Below are positions 47,500 to 58,854 of a DNA stretch of 64,000 nucleotides, piece after piece; the first letter of the stretch is position 1, and every line of letters starts with the position of its first letter. The translations under genes and the position numbers were made by a program. Origin of the DNA: Rhododendron vialii (lineage: Eukaryota > Streptophyta > Magnoliopsida > Ericales > Ericaceae); NCBI RefSeq assembly GCF_030253575.1, contig NC_080558.1:8752001-8816000 (forward strand), in the 5' to 3' direction. Under the pieces are notes generated by a model. That model was not told the DNA's origin. It saw only the letters and a program-made list of their open reading frames with translations, and ran no database searches.

Positions 47500-49620
47500 T
47501 CCATGAAATTAATTATTTCAACTCTTTCGGAATAGGAGGCTCCTCATCAAGACTAATGCTTGGGTTTGAGTCTCGCAGTTGTGGGCTGCTATTTTTGCTT
47601 TTCTATATTTTTCTAGCAATAATTGAAAAAAAAAGTAAATTATCTAAAATGAAATTGTAGTGGATCTTGTATAAATAACTTCAATTGAACAATATTGTCG
47701 TTTGTTGTTTCAAGCTTTATGTGGTTGCAACTTGTAAAATTCTTGGACCAACTTGCCCATTGCATTTCTTTTTTTTTACTCTATATATTTTTGTTGATTT
47801 CATTTTGTATCTTTCGGGATGAATGGAATTACTTTTGCCTATAATAAACGAAACAAAAAAAAAACATTGTAGGACCAACTGCCCTCTAAAAGTGAAGAAC
47901 CACGTTTGACAATTTGCAGGTTATTAATACTCGTGTTGGCAAGATCATACAAAATTTTACTCCAATTTTAATTAAACTCCCAAACTAGCAAACAGTGAGG
48001 TTGATCCGCCGAATGGTTTGATTCATTGAGCCGAATACAGAGAGATCAAAAATAGATCATGTCCCACGCGCCCAATCATTTTCTACTCAAATTTGTAGCG
48101 TGATGATCTCTGGGGCTAATAAAAATAAAATAAAAATGATCTCTGGGGATATAAGGAATCAGAAACCCTATAGTGCAGGGGTGCACTACAGAGATGCAAG
48201 GCACATCCAGGCCGTCCAAAAGTGTTTTCAACAGTCTGGATTAAAAAAATATATCTTCCACGTTAACTCTTTCTTGAAAGAGTTTATTTTCAATCCGGAA
48301 CATTGATTATATTGTCGAGATGGATGATCTAGTTTGCACCCTGCAAGATGCTCTACAGATAGTTGCTTTTCAAATGAAGTAGCAAAGGAAGAAGAAAAGG
48401 AGAAAAACAACTTGAGTGTTAATGTTAGTACAAAAACACAGTGATTCTATAGGAATGGTTCCAAAAAAAATCCACGAAATAAATTCCAATTTCACTTCAT
48501 TTTCTATTGTCCAAACCAAACAGTACTAGATGAGGAATTATTAATCCAGCGATCCCCTTCCCTTCCCTGTTTAGGGCGTCCCCTTCGTACCCGTACACTG
48601 TCTCAGCTGGATTTCAACTTTCGCGACGAAATACCCGTTGTCGAAGAATCGGACATCCCAGCTGATCTTGATCTCAAATACTATATCAATCGTAATATTG
48701 GTTTAGTGAGATATAGATCATGGTTGATTGTGGGGCCCAAGGATTATCAAGGGCAACAACAAGCTCCCCATCCTTCATATCTGTTTGAACAATAGGGAAA
48801 AAAAATGTTTGATAAATTATAAGAATATATAAAAATCTTCAGGTGAGGACCTTAAAATAAGGACTTTATATGCGGATCTTCCATTTCTCGCCTTTCCAAA
48901 TCGGATTTCGATGATCCGAGCCGCTCAATGTGTTCAGAACGTGATTTTAAGGGTACCCGCAAAAAAATCGGCAAAACAAATGACCGGAAAGGGCTTGATT
49001 TGAGCAGTTTTTATTTGAACCGTTAGATAAAAAAACAAATAAAAACTGCTCGGATGAAACCCTTCCCGGTCCTTTTTTTTGCTGATTTCTCAGGAATATC
49101 CTTAAAATCACGTTCTGAACACATTGAGCGGCTCGGATCATCGAAATTCGATCGGAAAAGGAAGGTCCGCATTTTATTAAAATAAGGTAGTCCTTATAAG
49201 AAGGGAACTCTAAGAATATATATGTAAAAGCAAAAACATGACAATGAGGAAAAAGATATGAAGTTTAGGTGAATTTGAGGAGTGAGAAAGATAAGGCATA
49301 TATTGTTTCATTTTTCATCCTTTATTTTTCCTAATAATGGATATTCGGATCAACTTATGCGCTACTTAATTATTTGTGGGGCACTAAAACTAATGGCTAT
49401 GCAATTTTTCAATGGCCCTGATGTTTGGAATGTTCTTTTTATTTTGGTATGAGTGAGGGTACCATGGCACAACCCTTGACATGACAAATGACACTACAAG
49501 AGTGCCACTACAAAGGAAATCCAAGCTTTAGGAAATCCAAGTTTTGGTTTGTTTGGAATGTTAATTTGGGATTCGAACTTGCAACTTCTCGAGGGAAATC
49601 CAAGCTTTGGTCCTGTGAAT
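47500..49620. repeat. 3' flank block of peptide copy 5
   Basis: 47520-47700 matches 16825-17020; 47870-48060 matches 13140-13340 and 17070-17270; 48100-49600 matches 13480-14690. An inserted LINE tail (47765-47865) ends in CGAAACAAAAAAAAAACA. No gene is seen. Confidence 0.6.
48831..49211. mobile_element. Foldback MITE, family F, copy 2 (exact insertion site)
   Basis: The TSD AAGAATATAT is at 48821-48830 and 49212-49221. The paralogous site at 14303-14312 is empty. Long inverted arms include CGATGATCCGAGCCGCTCAA near 48910 and its complement near 49120-49145. A 9-10-bp TSD and long TIRs suggest Mutator type. Confidence 0.8.
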
Positions 49621-49977
49621 TGAAACACCAGCAGAGAAACCGCTGAAAATGAGATCAAAGATGAAGAAATTCTAAATTCAGATCAAAATGAAGCGTACGT
49701 TCTGCTCCATGACCACCTTAGTAAAGAACTTGATCTAATTCCGTCACGCGTCATGATCCTTCGCTGGTCGGAGCATCGTTGTCTCCGTTGTTTCTTTGTC
49801 CGGTTTGGAGAGAGTGAAGAGAGAGAGAGTGGTGGGCTCTGCAATTTTAGGGCAGAAATACGAAAATTTTTTTGATACATATCTGACCATTGGATCTGCA
49901 ATGGTGTTTGGGGTCAAAATTTGTGGAGGAACGGAGGGGATGGCGTACGATTTGGAGGAGAAAGAAAACTGGGTGTT

Positions 49978-50134
49978 ATTTATTGAAACGGCATTGATAA
50001 GCTTTATTAACTCATAACACAAAGTACAGAGCTAATAGATTTATGGATACACCGGCCTGACCATTTATGACCCTCTTCTCCTAACCATACAGAGGAAACT
50101 GATTAGAACCCAACAAGCCGAGGCCAAACCAGAG
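49978..50134. mobile_element. Short retroposon insertion, 157 bp
   Basis: Flanked by the 15-bp direct repeat AGAAAACTGGGTGTT (49963-49977 and 50135-50149), a target-site duplication of the length LINE machinery makes. Confidence 0.65.
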
Positions 50135-50332
50135 AGAAAACTGGGTGTTGCAGAGAGAGAAGCGATGGGAGTTGCAAATTCAATATTACGGGAGTGGACG
50201 CTGGATGACGAGCAAGGAGGTGAATTATGGTGGAGGTGGGGGTGGGAGGACTAGGTTTTGTACAAGCAATTATGTTGAGGTGAATGGTGGATTGTTGGCT
50301 GATGGGGGTGATGGTGGGGATAGGGGTGGAGG

Positions 50333-50987
50333 TAGGGATGGCAATTTTGGCCGCCCCGTTTCCCGTCCCGAAAATCCCCGAACTTCGGGGATTCGTTTGG
50401 GGATTGGGTAGGGTATGGAGAATTTTTTTTTAAAAATTCGAGGATCGGGTAGGAGACAGGGATAGGTCTGTCCCCGCCCCGAACCCTACCCGTCCCCGTT
50501 CGTTACCCACCCCGCCCCGTCCCCGAATCCCCGAAATACATATATTTATTTAGAACTATGGAATATGCACTGTTTCTTTATTTGCTTAATGTTTGCTCTG
50601 GTTATGAGCTGTTTAGAATTATGGAACTATGAAGTTAGTGCTGGAATTAACTTAGTGCTGGAAAACAGTGCTGCAGATTAACTTATGTGCTGAAAATTGG
50701 TAGTATATGCTGAAATTGTGAAATACAGGTGTCGGAAATGGAGGTGCTATTATGTGCCGCAAATACAGGTGCATGCCAATGTGTGTTGCAGAATAAAGGT
50801 GCCCGAATTCCGAATCCCCGTTTTGGATCCCCGTTCCCCGTTTGGGTCGGGGATGGAGGAAAAAAACAAATCCCCATTGGGGATCGGGTCGGGGATGGGG
50901 ATGAGGTAGGGGGTAATGGGTAGGGGGTAATGGGTAGGGGGTGGAGGTAGTACCCCCATCCCCGACCCGTCCCCATTGCCATCCCTA
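50333..50987. mobile_element. hAT-type non-autonomous element, 655 bp
   Basis: The 8-bp TSD GGTGGAGG is at 50325-50332 and 50988-50995. TIRs are TAGGGATGGCAAT and ATTGCCATCCCTA. Both ends are rich in CCCCG/CGGGG motifs. Apparent reading frames here only translate these repeats. Confidence 0.88.
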
Positions 50988-51159
50988 GGTGGAGGTGGGT
51001 CTGGGACAGAGGGTATCACAGTCTTTTTAATATTTTTTATTAATGGTGTTAGCGTGGCACTTTAATCCGAAACCATGAGAAGGAGAATTGGTCATTTTCA
51101 AATGTGAGAAAAGTGATGTGCCAAAGGCCTAAACCACAAGAAAGTAAGATGTAGTTTGC

Positions 51160-52640
51160 CCAATAATAATTTTATTCTCCAATGAATCTAGAGAATTGTC
51201 AACCATGAAACCTTGGTGTGGTTATTATTCGAAGTCCATTTACCTAACTTAGCGTGATTGGTTTCAAAGGTATTATTTCCTATAACATAAAAGTATGAAG
51301 TTTCTTATTATGACCCGACTTCCCGTAACACTGCCGTCCAAATTAAGATTGCAGGAAGCAGTCGCATCTTGACCGTCATTTTCACGATCAAGGATTCAAA
51401 ATGTTATATACACAAAAGAGAATAAATTAACTCTTAGTGACAAGAATAGACTTTTTACCTGCTAGAGTCCTTTTTCAACAAATTTGAACCATTAAAAATA
51501 CTTTTCAGTCCAATTTTAAATTGCAAATTAAGAAGCCGAAATTAACGCTTCACCAAGTAAAGAAAAGCCAAAATTATATGAGATTTCAACACTTCGATTA
51601 AGTTATTTCGCATTTCCGATGCATATATAGAAAGGACACGTCCAACAAAGAAAACCATCCATGAACGAGGGGAGAGGTTTGCATCCAAGTTTACACATCT
51701 ATTCTTATAGGGCTGTCCAAGAAAAATCGAGAACCATGAAACCGGTCTGGACTGATTTGATCCGTGCTTTTTGGATTTTGTCTGTGGATTAATAGTCCAG
51801 ACACGGATTTGAAAATTAAAAAACCGTGAGATACGGATTAGGATTGGATTTTCATTTCAAAACCGTGAATTAGCCGAACCGGATCGTGAGATATTTAAAA
51901 AAATAAAAATATAGATATGTGTAGGTAATATATACTTATAAAAAATTATAATTTTACTAATTTGCTTGTTTGTTTTGAGAAACTAATTAATTTGCTATTT
52001 TTTGTTTGGCTTTTATGAGATGTAATAAGTAGATTATGCTAGACCAGAATTTGTGTATTTTGGATAATGCTTAGTTTTATTTGATTGTTGCCTTTACCAT
52101 GTTTATTGCCTTAATGCCTTTACTGCCTTTACAATTTGGACAATGTTTATGGAAATTAGTGTTTGCATTTTTATTTGGAATATGATCATGGTAGTAGCAT
52201 CAATTTATTTTTTTTTGGAAGGAAATCCATGGATAAAACCGGAACCGAACAGTGAGACTTTTGGATTAGGATTGGATTGCATTTTCTAAAAATCGTGAGA
52301 TACGAATTAGGATTGGATTCATACAAATCCGATCCGATCCGGACCGTGGACAGCCCTAATTCTTACATCATTTCTCACAAGTGAATGTGGTGCCAACAGA
52401 ACTATTTAGAGGGTCTCACCATGACTTGTGAAATATGATGTAAGAATGAATATGCAAAATTCTTCTTGTGGCCCAAGATATATTCCTTCTTTAACATTAA
52501 TTTGCTGCCTGGGATGTATTTTCTTTAACATCTCCCATTAAGCCCGCTCCCATTTGACCCCTTCCACTATGGCCCTAGCTTGCCTCAAAAAGACCGGCCA
52601 CTTCTGGTGGAGAAATTTTTCAGTGCTGGGTACCATATGG
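51160..52640. repeat. Gene-less third copy of the peptide 5' flank
   Basis: Matches 44880-45730 (for example ACCATTAAAAATACTTTTCA at 51488 and the TTCTTCTTGTGGCCCAAG block at 52461), interrupted by a hAT element. No peptide gene follows where expected. Confidence 0.55.
51708..52358. mobile_element. hAT-type non-autonomous element, 651 bp
   Basis: TIRs are TAGGGCTGTCCA and TGGACAGCCCTA, with a 7-bp repeat ATTCTTA at 51701-51707 and 52359-52365. Subterminal GGATTGGATT/AATCCGATCC repeats are present. The paralogous flank at 45480-45510 lacks the insertion. Confidence 0.82.
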
Positions 52641-53800
52641 TGCCCACTTAGTGCATCCAGGCTGTCCATTTTAGATTTGGAGAGTGAAAAATGAGAGAGA
52701 AAGAGCAGAGAGAGAGAGAGAGCCTCTGAATGTTCGCGTCAAATGGCAGTGGGATAAAATAGAATACTTTTCTTTGTGATTATCAAAAAAAGAAAAGGAA
52801 ATGAAAGATCATGATAATATAGGAGGGGGCCGGAGTCTACTTTTGAGGGGGAGCATTGCTTTCTCGTTTAGTCGAATCACATTGAGGACTTAGCTCGGTT
52901 TGACTTCTTGAGGGGGAGTCGTCTTGAAACTCCAAGTGTACATGAGAACCAACCCCTTTGTTGAATTGAGCTTGATATGATTTCCATGATTCACACATTC
53001 ACTTTAACATTCGGCCATGTTTTGTGTTGCATTCTTCCTCTCGTATCTCTATGATGAGACGTTACACCGTTCGCTCATGTTTTGATTTTGATGTGTATGT
53101 TGATGGTTGTTAATGATCGTGATAAGAGAGGATATGTCGCCTTTGTTGCTCTAAATTTTATGTAAGTTCATATTGGTAGTTTTGAATTCAAGTTTTTTTT
53201 CCTTCTAAGTTCATATGTTTTTTTTTACCGTTCCGAATGGGCGTAGCCGGTTGTGCTAGTTTTCTTTTATATACTCACACACACACACAAAAACCCCTCC
53301 GCCAGCCCGTTAATCGCCATATGATTCTCTCTGTTCTATGCTACTAGTCGATTTATCTTTGGTAGATGCTCTGTTCGTACTTGCTAGTTTTCTTTGAACA
53401 TTGGCTAGCCTTGTATGGCTGTTTCACTTGCCAGGAGGATGGTTTATTGGCTTTTTTAATGACGTAGTTGTTGAATCTGTGTACATCCGTTTTTGACACT
53501 GCGGATCGGACTAGCCGTGATTGGCCATTTAATTAAGTCTTTGATTAAATTGAGCCGAGGCTATGTAATTGATTGGTTGTTAAATGTATTCGGCCATGGG
53601 TTTTCTGTTACATTTGGGCCCAAGAAGAACGTAGCCCACGGTTTTTGGGAAGGAAACCCACAGTTTGGCCCACGAAGAAATGTTGATTTGGTCCATGAAA
53701 TGAGACCCACGGTTTTAGGGAAGCGGTTACTTCCCGGAGGCAGTTGATTTTTTCCAATTCAAAGGCCAATTGACTTAGTCAATTGGACATGTGTTAAACT
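52640..53800. other. No gene recognised
   Basis: Two purine tracts (TTTTGAGGGGGAGC at 52844 and TTGAGGGGGAGTC at 52907) look like polypurine tracts of decayed LTR elements; a (CA)n run lies at 53274. No conserved coding frame. Confidence 0.35.
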
Positions 53801-54735
53801 CGTGCAAAGAGGGGGTAGGGGAGTTATTGCCACATCACCCATGATCTGTTAACTGTCAGAATGCATGAAAGAAGGAGCATCATGGGACACATGTCGGCCT
53901 GTGGAGTAAAGCAGAATTCGAATTCAAGCCTGAATCAGCTTACTACTATGCCTATAAATACAAGTTCACAAGATGAAAAACAGGTCCAATATCAATCAAA
54001 GCTCAACTTCAAAAACTTTCCTATTTTCAGTAAAGTAGATTATCGAGTACCTCGTGCTCAAACCCCATTTGAACTCACTTCTCCTAGTAGTTTGAATTTT
54101 ACTTTTCTTGTACCACTTTATTATTCCGGAGTAATAAAGTTTACGTTTTTATGATTTACACATTTCCTATACGACTAGGAAATTTTAAGTCCACAACCGT
54201 GTGGCAAACCACGAACCTCATTGTGATCAATAACCTTTGGGTTACACACGATCGCTAACAAGTTAGAAGTCAAGATTCACGGCAATCTTCATCCAAAGTT
54301 AGGCGCTACAAGTCTTGGCACGCCCGCACTCAACCAACCCACGCCCGCAAACGCATCCACGCTTTACTCGGTGTACGTGTGTCAAAAACGAGAGTTTCCA
54401 GAATCTTGTTATGGTTTTTGGATATTGACATTTAAACTTCTATGGTTTATGTTCTCTAATATTGGCTGCCTCTTATTCTTGTAGTTGGCTATTGCTCTAT
54501 AATGGATATTAATTTATGCATCCTGGCTAAACTAAATCATGTGCAGGGCATTATTCTTGTTGTTTCTATCCTGCTCATCCTTTGTCCTTCCAAGACAAAA
54601 AGGGCCGGGGGAGAAGGAATTCTGGGTATCTAATCCTTGTTTTTGTTTGAGTTATGGTTGCAGTGGATTAACGACTCAGAGATACGAGAGTATTTTTGTA
54701 GGGTGTTTTGTCATGGAAGTGCCAAGGGGGGGATT
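53800..54735 (+). mobile_element. Possible LTR-retrotransposon remnant
   Basis: TATAAATA at 53953, the primer-site-like TTGGCACGCCCGC at 54315, and a purine tract AAGGGGGGGAT followed by TGTTAG at 54724-54740 are the only landmarks. No coding region is recognised. Confidence 0.3.
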
Positions 54736-55075
54736 GTTAGCTCCAAAAAGTGGGCGCTATTTTTTGGTTGGCAATTCTATTGACAAAACGCATTTTTCTT
54801 TGTATCTTATTCTTTATCGAGTTGTATTTTTTTTCCCTAAGTGTAGTGAGTCTATATAGGATTAGAGTGGAATCTTTATTTGTAATTGAGAGGGTGAATC
54901 GAATGGCTAAAGACAGAACGACTTCGCAAATGGAGGAAGCTAAATCGGAACGGATTCATTGGGATATAAATCGGATATCCATCGGAAGCTCCTGTCTAAT
55001 TAAGGCGGTACTGATCGATCCGTGAATTGGTCGGTTTGTGACATGTTACATCTAATATAAATAGAAGACTACTTA

Positions 55076-55553
55076 TGTTGGCAACTAGGGTTGGACGTGG
55101 AATATAGCAGTCAAAAGAAAGTGTAGCGGCAATTTAAAAAAAAACGAGAGATGTGTCTGCTTTGGGTCTTGGAGTTCAAGTGATTTTCATGGATCATTGA
55201 GGCATCAATCAATCTCCAAGAAGTCTCTACAAACTTTGATTCAATCAACTTGAGTAAACTTCCAGTGGATTTCTGGAAGGATTTTTGGAAGGTTTGAGGA
55301 TTCAAGGTGGCGGCAATCAAATACTGGGTGTGGTGAACGAGGATTCGGCAATCGATCTTGAGTCAATTGGTGAGGATTCACGATTTTGTAGTAATGTCTT
55401 TTGTAACCGCACAATGGTTTTCGTAGTGTTTGATTCCTTTGCCCATTTAGGGTTTTTCCATGTATACTCGGTGTTCATCGTTTATTCTTCGTTCCTATTA
55501 TTGCTTGATTATTCGGTTGGTAGCAAAATAAATTTTTCAAGTGGTATCAGAGC
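55076..55553 (+). mobile_element. LTR end with tRNA-Met primer-binding site
   Basis: TGGTATCAGAGC at 55542-55553 is complementary to the 3' end of initiator tRNA-Met, the usual plant LTR-retrotransposon primer site. It follows a TG...CA-bounded stretch (55076-55539) that would be the 5' LTR. No gag or pol frame is recognisable downstream, so the element is deleted or non-autonomous. Confidence 0.55.
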
Positions 55554-56232
55554 TAGGAAGTCTTGGGTTCGAGTCGCAGGAGCGTTATCGTGAGGGAGGG
55601 ATTGCACCCAGAGTGCCCCCATGAATTTGGTTACACAATATCACTCCCTACTGCTCTAAAAACACACTTGCGAGTGCGATGTCGAATGCCATCAAAGATT
55701 TAATTAAAACCCTCCCTACCACCAATTGGTTTTAGGAGAGATGGTGGAAAGTGGTCCGACAATCTTTTATCTCCAACCGAAATGTTTTCCGAATTTTTGG
55801 ATCTTCTAAGACAAATTTGTACGTGGGTAGAGGAGAGTGAGAGGGTTCCCCCACCGATTGAGTGTTTAAGTGTGAGATGAGAGATGTGGTGAGTTGAGGG
55901 AAAGTGACAATGTGTGGGAGTTGTAATATATGTTTGTGTATTTTGATTCAAGCTGAATTAAAGTATTTGTGAGTTGTGTGTGATGAATTCTCTCAATCCC
56001 TAGAGCATGGGGTGTGCTCTGGGGTGAAGATTGTGTGCAAGACGCTGAGTAAGAAAGAGAGTGGTATTCTCTTGAGGACTTTTTCTTGCTTTGTCTTTAT
56101 TTGATTTTTTTTGTATTTGTTAATTTTGCGTTAAATTTGATCAGGAAGATGCTAAGTTGATTTTGGAGATTCCGTTATCAAGATTCGAGGAGAGAGACAG
56201 ACCAATATGGCACTATACTAACAACGGCATTT

Positions 56233-56980
56233 TTTTTTGTTTTTTTATTTTTTTGTCAATCGATAGGATGATATTCATTGATAACAAAAGAATAACAACA
56301 AAAGGGTAGAGATAATATAACAGCCACAATAGAGGCCACGCAGAACATTCAGGATCTCACACAACCTAATGCGCAAAACAAATCAAGAACATCTCCAATC
56401 AGCGCAACACTAGCCAAGCAACCAACAAAAAACCTACGTAGGGGTTAGGAAAGCCCCCTCAACGGGGGAGAAAACAGAAAGAACCGAAAGAACATCAACA
56501 AAACAAAAAACCTACAGCAGATCATCACACCCAAATCCAGTTGTCCAAAAAACGCCGACAAAACGGAACCACAATCACCACACCCTATCGTATAGCACCA
56601 CCAACTACTATCTCCGTCCCAAGGAACTACGCCCCTATCAGGGCTCGAACCTATGCGACGCCCATAACGACAAGAATGGGGCCGGCCTGATAACATCAAT
56701 GGAATTGCATGACGATTGAAAAGAAGAGCACACAGTGAGGAAGATCGGACAAAGGAGCACACAGGCAGACTGTTCTGGCGACGACCAGCTCCGTCGACAT
56801 TAGAACTCACAGAAGTCAGGGGATAGATATGAAGTAGAGAGAGAGGGGGGGGGGGGGAAGTCCCATCCCCCCCCATTTACGGGGAGGGAGGGGAGGGGGA
56901 GAGTAGTGAAACGACGGCTAGGGTTTAGAAAGTTAGAGAGAGAGGGAGGACGGTTGTTCCACTTGGGGTTGGTCGAGGGA
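56233..56980 (-). mobile_element. Retroposed transcript with 14-bp TSD
   Basis: The direct repeat TAACAACGGCATTT is at 56219-56232 and 56981-56994. The insert has a T-rich left end (minus-strand A tail). On the minus strand it begins with a CT-rich leader and AAACCCTAGCCGTCG, includes a 143-codon frame (56876-56445, MGGDGTSPPPPLSLLHIYPL...), and ends with ATCAATGAATATCATCC before the tail. The frame matches nothing I recognise. It could be a chimeric LINE or a processed pseudogene. Confidence 0.6.
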
Positions 56981-57027
56981 TAACAACGGCATTTATACGG
57001 TTAAACCTGGGTATGAAACAATATTGG

Positions 57028-58105
57028 CTATGAGAAGAAATGGGCTTTTGAGTGGCAGTGCTGATGGTGAAGGGAGCAATCGGGTCCAACAGAAGGAACT
57101 GTGGCGAACTGTGTGGTCGCTACCTTGTCAAGGTAAGATTAGCCACTTTGTCTGGAAATGCTTTCATGATATTCTTCCTGTTAAAGATGTGCTAGTCAGG
57201 AGACATATATCTTGCAAATGATGTGTTGTGCCCTCTGTGCAAGGAGGATAGAGAATCAGTTGTTCATTTGTTTGTAAGGTGTCCCTTTGCGCAAGTGGTG
57301 TGGAGGTTGTCCCCGTTGGGGGTGAACATGTCAACTGTCTTGGTGGAGGATATTATGTCTTGGTAGGGTAATATGCTGGAAAGATGGAAAAACATGAAAG
57401 AGAATAAAGAGGTTTGGGCTGCTGTAGGTTCAATTATGTGGAAAATCTGGAAGTGCAGAAACGATTTGGTTTTCAATGGCAAATCGTGGTGACCGGAACG
57501 TGGTGTGTACGCAAGCAATTTTAGAAGCAAGTGAATTTCTAGCAGCTAACGAGCCTGTGCGAAGCAAGCCAGGCACATGTGGGTGGTAATCTGCATGGGT
57601 GGGAAAAGCCAGCTTTTGGGTGGGTGAAGCTGAATTTTGATGGTGGTCTTGACAGACCTATCAAAGTGAGTGGATTGGGCCCATTGGGGATTGTGGCTAG
57701 CTAGGGAGCATGATGGAAGGTTTAGAGCGGCAAGGGTTGTTCATCTTGGGTATGTGAGCATGAGCCCTCTGGCTCTTGAGGCAATGGCGGCAAGGGAGTG
57801 CTTGGTTTTCGCTAAGGAGATCGTGATTCTTTTCAGGTGGTCAATATGATTAATGACGGTGAGGACTTTTTCTCCTCGGTAAGCATTCTTATAGCAGATG
57901 TGAAACAATTGATGCATGCGAGACTTTATTGATGTGAGAGTGAGTTTTGTTAGGAGGATTGGCAATTTTTTGGCTCACGATTTGGCCAAGAATTAGATCA
58001 TGGGAGTTTTATCCCCCAGCTTGTTAATTCTCTTTGGGAGGTTAATAGCCCTTCTGATGTATTTTGTTTGACATTCTATTATCAATAAAATCACTCCTAA
58101 ACTTT
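57028..58105 (+). mobile_element. 5'-truncated LINE with zf-RVT and RNase H remnants (copy 2)
   Basis: It is homologous to 34716-35749, with the same zf-RVT motif (CQGKISHFVWKCFHDILPVK) and the same downstream RNase H-like remnant. Its tail is shorter. It carries different frameshifts from copy 1, so decay continued after the duplication. Homology starts at the same base of the element in both copies (GCTATGAGAAGAAATGGGCT). Confidence 0.75.
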
Positions 58106-58854
58106 GGCAATAAAAAACTGGACTGGAGCGTTTTAGTGCATCAAATATAAATGGGTGGTTTGAATTTGTGACATACTTTGCAGAAGAAGCGGATGAAAAA
58201 TCACACTAAATGATGACTATTCAGAATATTTTGCTAACAAATGCAACCATGAATGATGAATTTGTTACTAAGGTACAGAATTTCGGAAGGATTGAGGATC
58301 TCAAGTCGATGTTTTCAAGATCACAATTCGGCTAAGAACTAGAATCAGGTAAAAACAGATACTATCCTCCAGTGAAATCACCACCACAGGCTATCATGAT
58401 TCGATTTCCAAATTGAAACCATTCTTCAAAGTAGAAGCTGAAACTAATCTTCAAAGTACACTTGAAAAATGCGAGACTGGAATTTGTATATCACCACTCT
58501 TTCAAACAATCATCGACAATGTATACAGTTCTGCAAGTCCCCGGGTCATTGGCTATGATACATGATGAAGTCCTAATGGATACACCAACGAGCCAAAGGA
58601 GACACCACCGAGCTTTGATAAGGCGAGACAATAACGAAGATGCCTAAGGATTTCGATTGTATTATACATATTTGACACCACAAATAGTAGGGAAATAGCC
58701 CCAAAGAACTAAAATAACAACATTTTCCTTTCATCGCGAAGTCCTTTGCTCATTAACATGGCTTTTGGTACTCGACACCATTGCCCCAAAATCCTGACTC
58801 TAACCCTGATTACACGACAGAAAGAGAGAATGAGGGAGAGAAATATCCAACTAA

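Noticed and set aside
49683-50411. Possible protein gene with Gly-rich and Ser-rich frames
   Set aside because: Frames are interrupted by a 157-bp retroposon and by simple GGT/GGA repeats, and no domain is visible.
50683-51019. Proline/glycine-rich frames on both strands
   Set aside because: They lie in the CCCCG-rich subterminal repeats of a hAT element with a clear TSD.
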